The notes below the pieces were generated by a model. The model made no database searches, had not been told where the DNA came from, and worked only from the letters and a program-made list of their open reading frames with translations. Positions 10,144-22,224 of a stretch of 22,994 nt of DNA are shown piece by piece. Position 1 is the first letter of the stretch. The number at the start of each line of letters is the position of its first letter. The translations under genes and the position numbers were made by a program. The stretch covers positions 1 to 22,994 of the forward strand of contig JNEM01011641.1 of the NCBI GenBank assembly GCA_000697335.1, given 5' to 3'. Source of the DNA: Conidiobolus incongruus B7586. Lineage: Eukaryota; Entomophthoromycota; Entomophthoromycetes; Entomophthorales; Conidiobolaceae.

Positions 10144-12026
10144 ATTAGATTTAATTCATTTAAGCACTTTTCATTTACTGCTAGCTTCGAAACTGAATTT
10201 TGTAGACTGTTTACTTCTTGTTATAAAATAATTAGAATTACTTTATCTATTTTCATAGAATGAAAATTCATTATTTTGATGTATTATATCTAAATTATTT
10301 GTTTAGTGAATTTAAATTTAACCCACATTGCTTGATGAAAATTTATATAATTATACTCATTAAATACTCTGACTCAAATAAATCTTTTCAATGTGATTTA
10401 TTTTAATAATAATTAGCTTTCAAAAGTAAATAATTTCATTTTATTATTATATAGATGTACTTATTTATTTTATAATGTTACTCTAGATTTCAAATATTGA
10501 CACTTTAAAATTAAATTTTATTATAAATTTGAGTACAAAATTTACAACGATAAATAAATAATATAAAACTCATTCTCTTATATTATTAATGACACTTTGT
10601 TTTATTCTTAAACTTTTAAAAAATTACTAAAGATCAAAATTTGAAATTTCATAAATAAATTCAATTTATTTATTGATATTTATTTTGTAATATATTTTTT
10701 TAATTACTTAATTATATTTACAAGGGATCTAACTTAGTGAAGATATAATATATTACAGTTTATTTTTTATCTAAAAAATCTTTTACAGCTTTTATATAAT
10801 CTATATCAAGAACACCAATCAAAAATTATTTTATTTAATAAAATTACAAGCTTGTAAAAAATTAATTTGTTTTCAGGAATTAAATTGGAAAAATATAAAA
10901 TATTATATTATATTATATTATAATAAAGAATATTTATTTATAAATGAAATATACATTCAGTAATATTTTTAAAAAAGACTAACTCCACTCAATTTAATGT
11001 TATATTTGGATTTTAATAAAAATTTATACAGAAGAATTTATAATTAATTAATTATAATGTTTGATATTAGTTTTTGAATTTGGGTTATATATTAATAAGA
11101 GTCATCTATCTATAATTGCTTCATCTTTTTAGACTTTGATAAAATTAAAAAGTATTTATTTTATATTGTTAAAAATTAAGTTTAAGCATTGTTATATTTA
11201 ATATATTTATATAATATTGTATATTAATAAATTCTTAATATATATTTTATTCCTTTAATAATCAACAAAGTAAGAATAAATTTAGATTTTAGCAAATATT
11301 AAATTTTTTCTTTATGGTTTTTGAATCGCATACTATTGTTAAATAGTACTTAAAGATATAAAGTTGTTTTTATATGCTGTTTTTAATCTTTGAATGGTTT
11401 TAAAGGGTTCATGGTTGAATTTTAATAATAACATAATAAAGGACTTTTGCTAATTACTATTGGGTTTAAAATAATCAAATTCAGTATTGAGTTTTTAAAT
11501 ATCTTGTGATGAAAAATTTTTATGAATATAAATATTTTAAAGATATAAATGATTTTTACTTATTTTATATAAAATCCAGATTTTAGCACTATTAATATAT
11601 TTAAAAAATCATAAATAAAAAATATTATTGTCTAAAATCTGAAGTAATGTTATTCATTAGCTATAGTTAATTGTTTTTCTGTAAAATATTTTCTAAAATA
11701 TAATAATTGCAATATTGAAGTTTAACTGACGATGGTTTGAACATTCTAATTTCCAATTTTTTCAATATTAATCAATATTAATCAATATTTAGTATTTATG
11801 GAATTTTAAAAATATAATATATTAACATAGTTATTAATTGTTTAAATAAGAATTTTAAAACATGTCAAAATAAAAAAGTTTAAATAATCGGACAACATAA
11901 TATTGAATCTAAAATAACAAAGTATTACCAAGTTATAAACTCTGAAATTGTATTTCAACTGGTTGGAAATTTTAAACATCAAATAACTTATATCAATTTA
12001 TGTAGTGTATATTTCATTATGATTAA

Positions 12027-12032
12027 TTTATT
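12027..12032 (-). terminator. Likely poly(A) signal of CCH1
   Basis: On the minus strand AATAAA lies 52 nt after the CCH1 stop codon (12084-12086), a suitable distance for a fungal polyadenylation signal. Confidence 0.45.
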
Positions 12033-12083
12033 CCACAATGAATAATGAATAACAGTAGAAATTTGCATTTTGTTGGACATTAC

Positions 12084-15000
12084 TTAATCAGTTTCATAAG
12101 CCTGGTCATCATCTGCTTTGAAAGCATCTAGATCTTGCTCAAAATCGATATAAGCGTCACTCATAGTGTCTCCGTCAGAGCTACTTTCATCCGAGCTACT
12201 AGGGAAATCGATTTCTTCAATAGTAGAAATGCAGTCCGAGAGCATTGAATTCCAAATACTGGTATTCAATCTTTCAGGTTCTTCTTCATCAAATTTTTCA
12301 TTCTTAATTTCGGTTTCAGTCAGCTTGTTTTCATTTATGAACGAATTGAGATAAGCGAGAGGGTCGGACACTACACTCTCATCTGAGCTTTCCTGAGACT
12401 CTTGTCTTGAAAGCGACACAGAGCCTTCTAAAAATGGTATTAATATTTAAATAAATTACATGTAATTATTGAGATTACCTTTAGACTCCGAATTCTGTTT
12501 GTTCAGATGTTTTAAAAATTTTTTTCGAAGCAGGTATGTCTTCATTAGGCCAACTGTTAACTCAATTCGATAGCTAAATAAAATCTCTTCTCTATCCTTA
12601 TAATGAACCAAAAGGTCTTCGATGAGGAAAGAATCGTCAGGGTTGACGATTTTATAATGCGCCATTGTGAGTAATACATCAGTTATTGGAATACCGTAGT
12701 CTTTTCTGGCTTTTCTGATGAGTTCCCTGTAGAGCATATTAAAACTCCGCCTGTGTATTTGAATATATTTTTGATCCATTGTTCCCTTCACTTTCTTACA
12801 AACCCATTGGTAGTACGATGCAATTTTCTCGTCAGTCTCCTCGTTTTCAGTTTGATGTGAAAGAAGGAGAGGGTCAAAAGAATTTTCATTTTGTGACTGG
12901 GATAATAAATAGTGGATTTCTAGGTTTCTAGGATAAAATTTTGTTTCGAAGGGAGCTTCGAGCGACTTGAGGAAGGGAATAACGTCAGCGGGGTTCAAGT
13001 ATCCTGAGCCGTTTTCATCAAATATTCTCCACTTGGATTTAAAGTCACGGATTTCAGCCCTCGACAACAAGTTAAAAGAAGCAGCAATATCATAACAGAA
13101 CGAAAAGTTATCCAATATCAGCACGATTAGCATGTTAGTGAAAATGTACATCGAGATGATATTGAAAGATATGAACAAGATATAGGATATCATAGGGTTA
13201 CCACAATCTGACTCTAGGTATGATTCACCTTTAACGCAATGAGGAGTTGACACTGCAAAATCATGCATAACTTCATTCCAAAATTCACCTGTTGACATTC
13301 TAAACAGCATCAATAGAGAAGTCCAAATATATCTGAAATTAGCATAATTATTGGTTCCATGTCCATATCTGGTCAACCCGAAAATTTGATTGAAAGCAAT
13401 TGCATATAGTAATATGATGATGAACCACAGGTACAGTAAATTTAAAATTTCCTTAATACTAGCAGCCATGATGTTGGCCAGTTGTAAAAGTTGGTCATTC
13501 GTGGTAATTAGCCTTAGTAGTAGTGCTGTCTGGCCAATTCTGGAAAAGTAATCAGACTGAGAATGTGATTTAATTAACCAAGCTAGCTTCAGACAGATAG
13601 TCACAGTTACTCCAACAAAATAAACTAAATCCCATGACTTGCTAATGAAGTTTTTCCAACCAATTCCAAGGATATTAATTGGCATCTCAGCAAATAGCAA
13701 AATTAAAATACCTAATTCTACGAAAGATAAACTGTATTCATAGATCCCGTTATCATCAAAATAATGCATCGATGATATTACCAGCAAGAAAAATAACAAT
13801 ATATCGAATATATCTGTCGTTTTCTTTACTGATACTTGATAACACCAGTTTAAGAAACGAGATTTAGGTACAATATTTGGCTGCTTGGAAGGTGTAATGA
13901 GACTAATTTGTTTAAATAAATCAATATATCTACGTTGATTTGCTGTATGCAGCGATACTCCACTAAAATTTCGAAAGTTTTGAATAACAATAGTAATGAA
14001 CATGGTTAATACAAAAACGCTGCCTAAGAGGAAGAATCCAATGAAGTAAAAACAAGCAAACCAGCTATCACCTGATTCAGGCTGTAGATTTTCCCCCCGA
14101 ATACCCATAGTAATCTGCATAACCTCAACCCACTTCTCTCTAGATAGAATTTCGATTAAAACCAGGAAACTGCTACCAAAACTGTCAAAATTGAATGAAT
14201 GTGGATTGTTCCAAGCCCTGGGTATTAAAATATCTATTTCTTCTTGTAGGAAGAAGCCTACACATTCTCCCATGTTATCCACAGTTCGATCATTACAGCT
14301 ATGTAGCATATTTCCAAAAAGAAGGTGACCATAGATTGCATATGGAATAGTGAATGCAGCACCAAGTAAAATGACATTCATAATACCGCTAAATCCTACT
14401 ACGAACAAAGAATAGATTGTTTTCTGTAATTTTTTACTTGCCGTTATTAATCTTAAGGCTCTGAATGACCTTAAAGCTTTCACATTGTTGGAATCGATTT
14501 GGGTAAATATATATTTTGTAATTGTATCAACCCACATGGTAGCAACTACCAAAAAATCCAGTACATTCCAAGCATTGCGAAAATAGGCATTTTTTTGAAA
14601 CATTAATCCCATAGCAATCACTTTGATTAGGAATTCTAGACTGAATAGAACTAAAAACATATTGTCCAGTATGCTGAAAATATCCACCCATAGCTTTCCA
14701 TTGAATTTTTCATACCAAGGAACATCTGCCAACGCGGCAATGATTGCTAACCAGCTAATTATCCTCATAAATAATGTGAAATATTGATGCGGCTTGTTAG
14801 TTAAAAGAGTAGTTTGTTCTTCGCTCGAATTAGGCTTCACTTCAATTCCTATAGCCAATCTTCGACAAAGTTTTCTTATAGGATTCATGGTCGCGGTTGT
14901 GGATGCAGGGTTACCTTCTTTAATCTCTGGAAACTGTCTATAAGCCTCTGTAGAAGTCGCCTGTGATTTTGATCTTGTAAATTGTGATTCTGCGTCTGTT

Positions 15001-18000
15001 TCACTATTGATTTGAAAAAGGTTGAATTATTAAATATTCAATATTATAAATATTATCTTACGATTTCATAGTTATATCAAAGGTATTCTTAGATGAAATG
15101 GATTCAGTTTCATAGCGATTTCTCTTTTTACTCGATTTTTTGAAAAATTTCGATTTAAACATGCATTTTAATCTCTAGAGTTGGTATTAATATTGAATTA
15201 ATCACTACATTAAATATAATTATTTACTTGATAAAAACTCAGTCTACTAATGCTATCGTTTTCATGTTTAAAACCTAATTGATTTTCCTTTGAAGAACTT
15301 CTTTTGTCCTTGTAATCGTTGAATCGTGTAATCAATGACTGAATTTTTTCTTGTACCCTATATAATTAATAATTAATGAAAAATCAAATATAACTATGAT
15401 AAATAATCTTACCAATTTCTAGATTTTTCCTCTTTGTCAAGGTCTTTAGTTAATTGTTGGATGTAATTCGAAATTTGTTGGGTTTTTTTCTCAAGCTCAG
15501 CAGTTTGGAATCCATCCATTGTGATAGCGACAAATAGGTTAAGCAATACAAAAGTTGAGAATCCTGACCAAATCACCATATAACAAGCTATAAAGAAAGA
15601 CGAAAAATTATTTTTACTATAGCTCATATAATCATACATCAGAACACCCCAATCTTCCGCTGAAAAGATCTGAATAAGGGCCAAAGTTGCCTCGCCAAAA
15701 TTGTTGAATGTGAAATGTTCTTCTTTTTCTACCGTAGGCGAAGTTCCACCCATGAGCAAGATACCCATCGGAATAACTATAAAAAACGATAATATTACGA
15801 AAATTGATAAAGTTTTAAAAATGTCCAAACGCCTGGTAACTATAACTAATAATTTTTTGATACTAGTAATCATTAAAATAACTCTATAAGATCTAAGAAT
15901 TGAAAATCCAATCAAATAGTTCAATCTCATTAGGTTTGTGATTAATTCAACTGGTACGAAACATATTGATAAAGTGACAATGGCTAATATAAGATCAACC
16001 CAGTCCCCCTTATCCAGCTCAAATCCTGGATGATAATGCATAGTTACTTTGGTCAAGAACCGAATCCCAATTTCGACAGCCAAAACAAAGGTTACAGATG
16101 CATTCCAAAGATAAAACAGTAAGCTAGTCTGGTCAACGGATGTAGCCTTAAAAATCAAATCAACTAATATCAAAAAGGTGCCCATAAGCTTAATTTCATG
16201 AATATAAGGAGCAAAAAATGACCATTCTCTGGTATATATATGTTCTTTCTTTCTTCTCCATCTGGTTTTAAATGCATGGCTCAACCGTTTAAATAATAGG
16301 ATGATATTCCATCGCGTGACAGAGTTTGATTGTCCTTCATTTGATCTAAATGCATTTTCTAAATAGTATCTTAAATCATTATGATACCATTTTTCAGTCG
16401 ACCGAGATTGTATAAGCTTATCCTTTTCACTTATAAAATGCCATTCCATTTCACTAGTGTCATGAAATTCTGCATTCTTTCTAAATATTTCAAATATCAT
16501 TTTAATATTTATATTTACCAAATAATTAATATAAATTCATACCTTTTGATAACCACCCTCATCTTTGAGACATCTTCCCTAGTCTTTTCAAACATTCGAG
16601 TAATTACAGCAACGAATAATGTGATTAGCCAGAAATTCAGGATTATGACTGATAGAATAAAGAACACGCTCGTTGACCAAGATTTTGCTGCCATTAGCCA
16701 ATACATTATCCTGCTCCACTTTTGCATCGTAGCAATTTGATAAACAACCAACAAAGAAGAAAAAATATTATCAAATGACAAATATCCTTTCATTGGGTTT
16801 TCAATCATCTAATAGTATATTAATTAATTTTCAATTTTTAATTAGTAAAATATTATTTACCTTGCATTCAAATCCGTAGGCACAGGTGTAGCCGAAAGAC
16901 CAAGCCAAATTTTCATGAGTCACACCAGCTAGTTTTTTGATTTCGGTGCGTTCTTCATTAACATAGTGTGAAGAACAAAATTTAGGAGGATAAGCAATTT
17001 GATCGGTTTCTGGAAAGACACAGCGAGCGCTGAGTCGGCCTTCAAACAGCAGCAATCCAAGGATTGCAAAAATTAGGAAAAAATAGCATAGAAAGAAAAC
17101 GATATTGATTAAAATAGGTCGACTCCTTTTCAAAGATTCAATAATAACTGACACTGATTTCAAAGTAATTAACAATCTCATTGGGCGCATAATGCTCAGC
17201 ATTTTGAATACATAGATATTGTTATAAGGCAATATATACATTAAGGCAAAATCAATCCAATATGATAAAGTGGCAACGAAATCAATAACATTCAACGAAT
17301 CTCTCAGATATGCCTTATGTGAAACGAATGCATACTTGTGTCGATTCGAGTTATCCACGCCAGAATACTCTATTTCAAACTCTGACGATTTGAGTGGAGG
17401 AGGATTTATGATGCATCCAAATACGACCATCTTGCCAAGCACTTCTCCAATATAAATGAAATTAATTATTGCTATAATGTAGTCTGTCCATTTTTCACCA
17501 AAATAGTTGTGACGGTGCTCAGAGTGATAGGAGCCTATCGAAACTAAGAACCATTGAACGATGATCAACAAGTTGATTACGCTGCATGTGAATGTCTGTG
17601 AGAAGAAAATTGCACACTTATTACGAAATGGATGATTTGGACCGAAAAACCTGAATGACTTCCCAGCAAGCAATGGTGGTGTATTCGGTATTTGCTGAAT
17701 TACAACAATCTTGCGATTATTCCTAGATATTTGAGTTGTTGATTCCTTTAATTTTGATTTCAAGTTTGCTTTTCTGATCGAAGTCTTTATCATACTTACA
17801 GGCCTAGACATCGAATGTATGCTATCCCATATGCTGGATCTTCGACGTTCTATGCGTTGGGAGTTGTCTGGGTTAATTGAGGGTTTCGGAGTAGCATCGG
17901 GGTCATCTTCTGGAGTTTCCTCTTTTTTCGATTCACCCTCATCGGTCACCTTTTTAAACTTGAGCCCTCTATCCTTGGATTTAGCAATTTTGGTAATTTC

Positions 18001-18267
18001 CGGAGAATCTTTCTTTGATTCAATGGTTTCCGTCTCTTTTTTCCTCTGAATCTTGATTGGAGCTGTAGATATTCCCACGGTTGAAGTATCACCAGTATCC
18101 TTAGCAGCTGACTTTAATTTTGAAACCAATATCGTTTCTTTTTCTGCTTCTGAACCTTTTGCATGTTGAATTTTATTTGATTTAATTGTAGATACATTAG
18201 GGGCATCACCATTTGAATCATCATTCATTTCATTTTCTTTGGAACTTTTCAAATTTCCCCGTTTCAT
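12084..18267 (-). CDS. CCH1: Voltage-gated calcium channel alpha subunit, fungal Cch1 type
   Basis: Cch1 is the pore subunit of the high-affinity calcium influx channel of fungal plasma membranes, acting with Mid1. Seven exons join in frame on the minus strand: 18267-16861, 16808-16543, 16480-15413, 15357-15228, 15174-15062, 15003-12479 and 12427-12084, giving 1,950 aa (yeast Cch1 is about 2,040). Introns are 51-62 nt. A charged, Ser/Lys-rich cytosolic N-terminus (1 to about 205) precedes four six-helix domains at roughly 220-540, 650-890, 1070-1360 and 1380-1640. The filter residues are Gln498 (TMQKW), Glu833 (SAEDW), Glu1284 (SREKW) and Glu1568 (TGEFW), so QEEE. The third S4 is the most highly charged (VKALRSFRALRLI, from 1169). 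An EF-hand-like loop starts at Asp1657 (DENGSGYLNPAD), and the C-terminus is acidic. The two short exons (15357-15228 and 15174-15062) encode the linker between domains II and III; their borders are inferred from splice signals and phase. Confidence 0.95.
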
Positions 18268-18560
18268 GATATATACAAGAAAAAAAAATTACAAAATAAA
18301 ATAACTTAGAAAATTTGAACCAGGAGTTATAAATCAAGTGGTATTGAAATAAAAATACTATGATTGAGGAATAATGATATGGCGCTTGATGGTTGCTTGG
18401 CACAATCTATTATATATACTTGGTGGTTATTGTTAGAAGAAACTATTAACAATATAGATCTACTGTATTATTGATATCATCCAATATGAATGAAACCATC
18501 ATTTCCCAAACTAGGTTTTCCTTTCATTGAAAATTGAAATTTTTATAATCAATGTCACAA

Positions 18561-18642
18561 TTGTCAAATCTAGAAAATGACCTTAGTTGATGGATTGTCA
18601 AATTTTGTTTATTTTGAAATCAAACCATGTGGAATTTGACAA
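18561..18642. promoter_or_regulatory. Cluster of three TTGTCAAAT sites upstream of CCH1
   Basis: TTGTCAAAT occurs at 18561-18569 and 18595-18603, and its reverse complement ATTTGACAA at 18634-18642. Flanks extend the match toward AATTGTCAAATT. The cluster lies about 295-375 bp upstream of the CCH1 ATG. The TGTCA/TGACA core resembles sites bound by TALE-class homeodomain proteins, but the factor is unknown; a regulatory role is inferred from repetition and position only. Confidence 0.4.
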
Positions 18643-19452
18643 TTATTTTTACCGGAAAATTTAGTCTATTATAATGCTTTTCTATTGAATTTTTACATTA
18701 AGATCGAGTTTATTAAAGTAAAATGAATCGTAGTTAATATCTAAAATTCAGATCATAATAATGAATTCTGATCTAAATTCGATTCAATGATAATCGTTGA
18801 TTTATAAACAATTTTCCAATTGGGATGCTAAATTGGGAAAAGAAATCAGAATTCTCAGATGTAATTATATCTTTAAATAATACTCACGTTTTGTTATTAT
18901 ATATGACATTAATCAATGTTATATAAATATTGATGTTTCTATTCAGCAAACTATATTACTCTTCATTTCCAACACATATTAAAATAGAACACTGATTCAT
19001 CATACGTTTAATTTTATAATTATAGTAATATCTAATAGTCAAAATTATCAAAATATAAAATATCATAGCACAGCTTGATATAATTTTATAACAACTTGTG
19101 TTATATCTTTATAATAGGAATGTTTTTTTATTTCTTAATAGTTTATCTTCAAATATTTATTTATATGATTCAATGTTTAAACTGATCTAGTTTTTTATTT
19201 ACTATTTGATTGTTTTAAATAATTATATATCCAGAATTTCTTTATCATTCTACTAATATTATTACTGGATTAATTTATAAACTAATAAATTATCTCTCAA
19301 ATCATAGAAAATATAGTAATATTTATATTAAGCCTATTAATATTCTAATGTCATAAAACATGTATGATGCAAATCATATATTGAAATGAAGTTGATATTC
19401 GATTATTTGAATTTATACAATATTAAATGAAAACAATTTGGCAGAGTGTTCA

Positions 19453-19479
19453 GTATAATATTTATGATAAATATTATAC
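19453..19479. repeat. Perfect 27-bp palindrome with 13-bp arms
   Basis: The arm GTATAATATTTAT is followed by a single G and then its exact reverse complement. It lies in the middle of the long intergenic region, about 1.2 kb upstream of CCH1. In DNA this AT-rich, long palindromes arise by chance more often than usual, so function is uncertain. Confidence 0.6.
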
Positions 19480-19996
19480 CTGGTATGATAAACATAAGTT
19501 TAATTAATTTAGGACATTATTTCTATATTAATAACACATTTTTGAGAGAGAATCTAAATTTTAAAAATGTGATTTTTTCCATATCGGGTAAGTTTATTTA
19601 AACATAAGAATTATTTAATGAAAGGATTGCTTACCTGTAAACAAATATTACTGAAGAGATGTTATAATCATATAAAATTATATTTTCAAGATTAATATGC
19701 ATTAATTATTTTTTTGGGAATTTTACCTTGTAAGAATTTTGTAGAAGAAACATCTTATTATTCAATTATTTTTCACTATTTCTTATACCAATAACATTCA
19801 TATTTATAACTCTTCATTCAAACGAACCATACATTCTTGTAAAAATTGTAGCTGCTAGGTTGCTTACAATAATATCATATTGTGATAAAAATAATATTTT
19901 GTCTTTAATTATTTAAATGTTATTAAGTACATAATTGATCTACTCATTTGGTTATTAATTCAAAAGTTTTATTTCCTAGTATTAAATTACTACTAT

Positions 19997-20022
19997 ATAT
20001 TACCAAGTTATTTTGGTAATAT
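19997..20022. repeat. Hairpin with 10-bp arms and 6-nt loop
   Basis: ATATTACCAA pairs with TTGGTAATAT across a GTTATT loop. There is no T-run to suggest a terminator and no adjoining gene; it may be a factor site or chance. Confidence 0.45.
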
Positions 20023-21509
20023 GGAAATGAGTGTTTCATTCAACTAAAGCTTAATAGCAAATCCCACATAAATAATATTATTGATATTAATTTATTAAAT
20101 ATAAGTTGAATGTTTTTAGTGCTACTACGTTAATTATTAATACCTGGTAATTTAATTCAATTTTAATGATAAAATCTTTTAATATGATTTAAGTAAAAAC
20201 TTAATATTAGATAACAAATACCAGATATAAGATTAAAACGTGATTTAATTCCAACCATTGATAAATAGAGTTTATGGCTATAGATAAAGTCAATTATTAT
20301 TTTGAAATTGAAAATTTTGTTATGATATTTTATAAGAATTTAGAGATCGTATACGATATAATCTTTGTGAGTTATTGATTGATATTTTGACCATATTGGT
20401 ATAAATTTAGTTTGGCTTCTGTATTTAATATAGTTTGAATAGGTCTATATAATCGATATCAAATTTCTCTTCCTCTGATCTCACAAGTGTGATCTTTTCT
20501 CTTTACTGATTTTAATCATCATCAAGTCATTATCCATTCCGTAAACTTGTTTGACTTATTTTTTTCTTTCTTGGATTTTATGAGCCTCAAAGATTTTGTA
20601 CGATTCAATATAATGAATTATATGTGATATCAATAAAAGGACACTAAATTATTTAAATGGATAATAATATTATATTAATAATCATATTTAAAATGTGATT
20701 GTTTAGATATAAATATAGAATATATAACTGAGTTTCATTTTGATTTTATTAATATTTCAAAACTATATACAATGAATAAAATAACTCCTCCTTTTACTTA
20801 AAATTAAGCAAATATCAAAAGATTATAATAGATATCATAAATTATGAAACATTTACTCAAATTCAGATTAAGTATACAGAGATTATACTCAAAATTTCTA
20901 TTTGATTAGCAATTTATAGATTTTTGGTTGTAATAAATTTTGGTAATGAATTATTAATTTGATACTTAAATTAGGTTGAAATTCTAAACTAATATTAATT
21001 CAATAATTAATTAAATATACAAAATAAAAATAATTATATTAATAATTCCACAAGATGATAACTTAAACTTTAATAGAACATAATCCTTCAATGCAAATTT
21101 AATCCTATTTGAAATAGCCATGCTTTCAGAAAATAAAAGTTAAAAAACCAGTCAAAGATTTTATAAACAATTCTATAAAATTTTGTGCTTGTATTCATAA
21201 TATAGGATGAATAACAATCGGAACATATTATGAGCATTGTACATGTTATATGCTAATTCATTACATAATTAAATACCATCAACTCAGTATTAGTCTCACC
21301 CAGCAGCATTTAATAAATGTAAAATATGTATAAATAGTAAACTAATTTTTGTAAAGCAAATTAATTATACAATATTAGAAAAGATCTAAGTGTTGAATTA
21401 TTAAAGGTATATCTGTTAATCCAATTATTAATAAGGTGTGTGATATATAATACATTAAGTTTGATATATTAATCATTATTCAGCAAGACCAAGTAGTAAA
21501 CTGTCTAAA

Positions 21510-22110
21510 ATGTCTAACAGATTATTCGTGGGCAACTTGGATTGGAACACTGAAGAAGAAGAACTTTGTTCATATTTTAGTCAATATGGTGAAGTTAGCA
21601 ACGTTTCTATTATTTTTAACAAAGAAAATGGTATATAATTATTATTTCATATCTATTATTATTCAAATCATATATTTTCCTCTATCATCTATCATTTCTA
21701 TTGCATTATTTCGCATAGTTTTGTTATTTAATATAGTTTATAAATATAATATTTGCCTACAATAGTAATTTTCTAATCAATATTATCAATTTATGTGTAT
21801 TCCAGGTCGTAGCCGTGGGTTTGGTTTTGTCACCTACTTGACTGATGAGCATGTTAATAATGCTATTCAAAATTTAGACAATACTGAATTTCGTGGTAGA
21901 ACAATTAATGTCAAAATTGCAGAACCTTATCGGGAACGCACTCCTCGCCAACACAACGGGTATAATAATGGAGGATATTATAATGGGAAGTTTAACAGAA
22001 ACTTTCAAAATCGTCGTCCCAATCACTCAAATCGTGGAAATTTAAGGAATAATTCTTTCAAAGGTAGAGGAGGCAATGGTCGTAGATTCCAAGAACGAGT
22101 TTCTTCTTAA
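21510..22110 (+). CDS. Small RNA-binding protein with one RRM and a Gly/Arg/Asn-rich tail
   Basis: Two exons (21510-21630 and 21806-22110) join in frame to give 141 aa. The RRM fills residues 4 to about 80, with RNP2 LFVGNL (5-10) and RNP1 RGFGFVTY (44-51); the aromatic residues that stack on RNA are all present. The tail (about 81-141) is rich in Asn, Gly, Arg and Tyr, with RGG-like spots, a low-complexity type that often drives RNA contacts and condensation. This layout is that of glycine-rich RNA-binding or cold-inducible proteins (GRP/CIRBP type), usually nuclear or shuttling; which ortholog this is cannot be told. The start is set by the M-S-N-R-LFVGNL opening directly before RNP2. The intron (175 nt) is about three times longer than others here and splits the RRM between RNP2 and RNP1. 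Confidence 0.92.
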
Positions 22111-22218
22111 ATTTATTTAATAATTCAAAAAAATTGCTTGACTTTGTAGATTTCATATAATATATTTAGCTTAATTATAAATTGTGTTTTAGATCACACA
22201 TTGCTAATAATAACTGTT

Positions 22219-22224
22219 AATAAA
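22219..22224 (+). terminator. Likely poly(A) signal of the RRM gene
   Basis: AATAAA lies 109 nt after the stop codon, a similar distance to that of SPT6. It is plausible but unproven. Confidence 0.4.

Larger units (their letters stand above)
10026..12083. other. Gene-free region between the convergent 3' ends of SPT6 and CCH1
   Basis: About 2 kb of very AT-rich DNA hold the 3' untranslated regions of both genes. No open frame, RNA gene or transposon end was recognised. Two short simple repeats are visible: about four TATTA units at 10901-10921 and nearly three copies of ATCAATATTA at about 11761-11790. Confidence 0.6.
18268..21509. other. Long intergenic region between the divergent CCH1 and RRM genes
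   Basis: About 3.2 kb of AT-rich DNA lie between the starts of two divergent genes. No long frame, tRNA-like box or transposon end was recognised. It should hold both promoters. Features noted separately are the TTGTCAAAT cluster (18561-18642), a perfect palindrome (19453-19479), a hairpin (19997-20022) and a less AT-rich island at about 20455-20640 that ends near an AATAAA. The rest shows nothing I can name. Confidence 0.55.

Noticed and set aside
10901-10921. TATTA simple repeat
   Set aside because: Ordinary microsatellite in AT-rich intergenic DNA; listed only within the intergenic entry.
12990-13003. GGTTCAAGTATCC, resembling a tRNA B box
   Set aside because: It lies inside the CCH1 coding exon and no tRNA-like A box or stem is near it.
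15062-15357. Idea that the channel is split into two genes between domains II and III
   Set aside because: Two short exons (15357-15228 and 15174-15062) keep the frame open across the linker with good donor and acceptor sites, so one gene explains the region.
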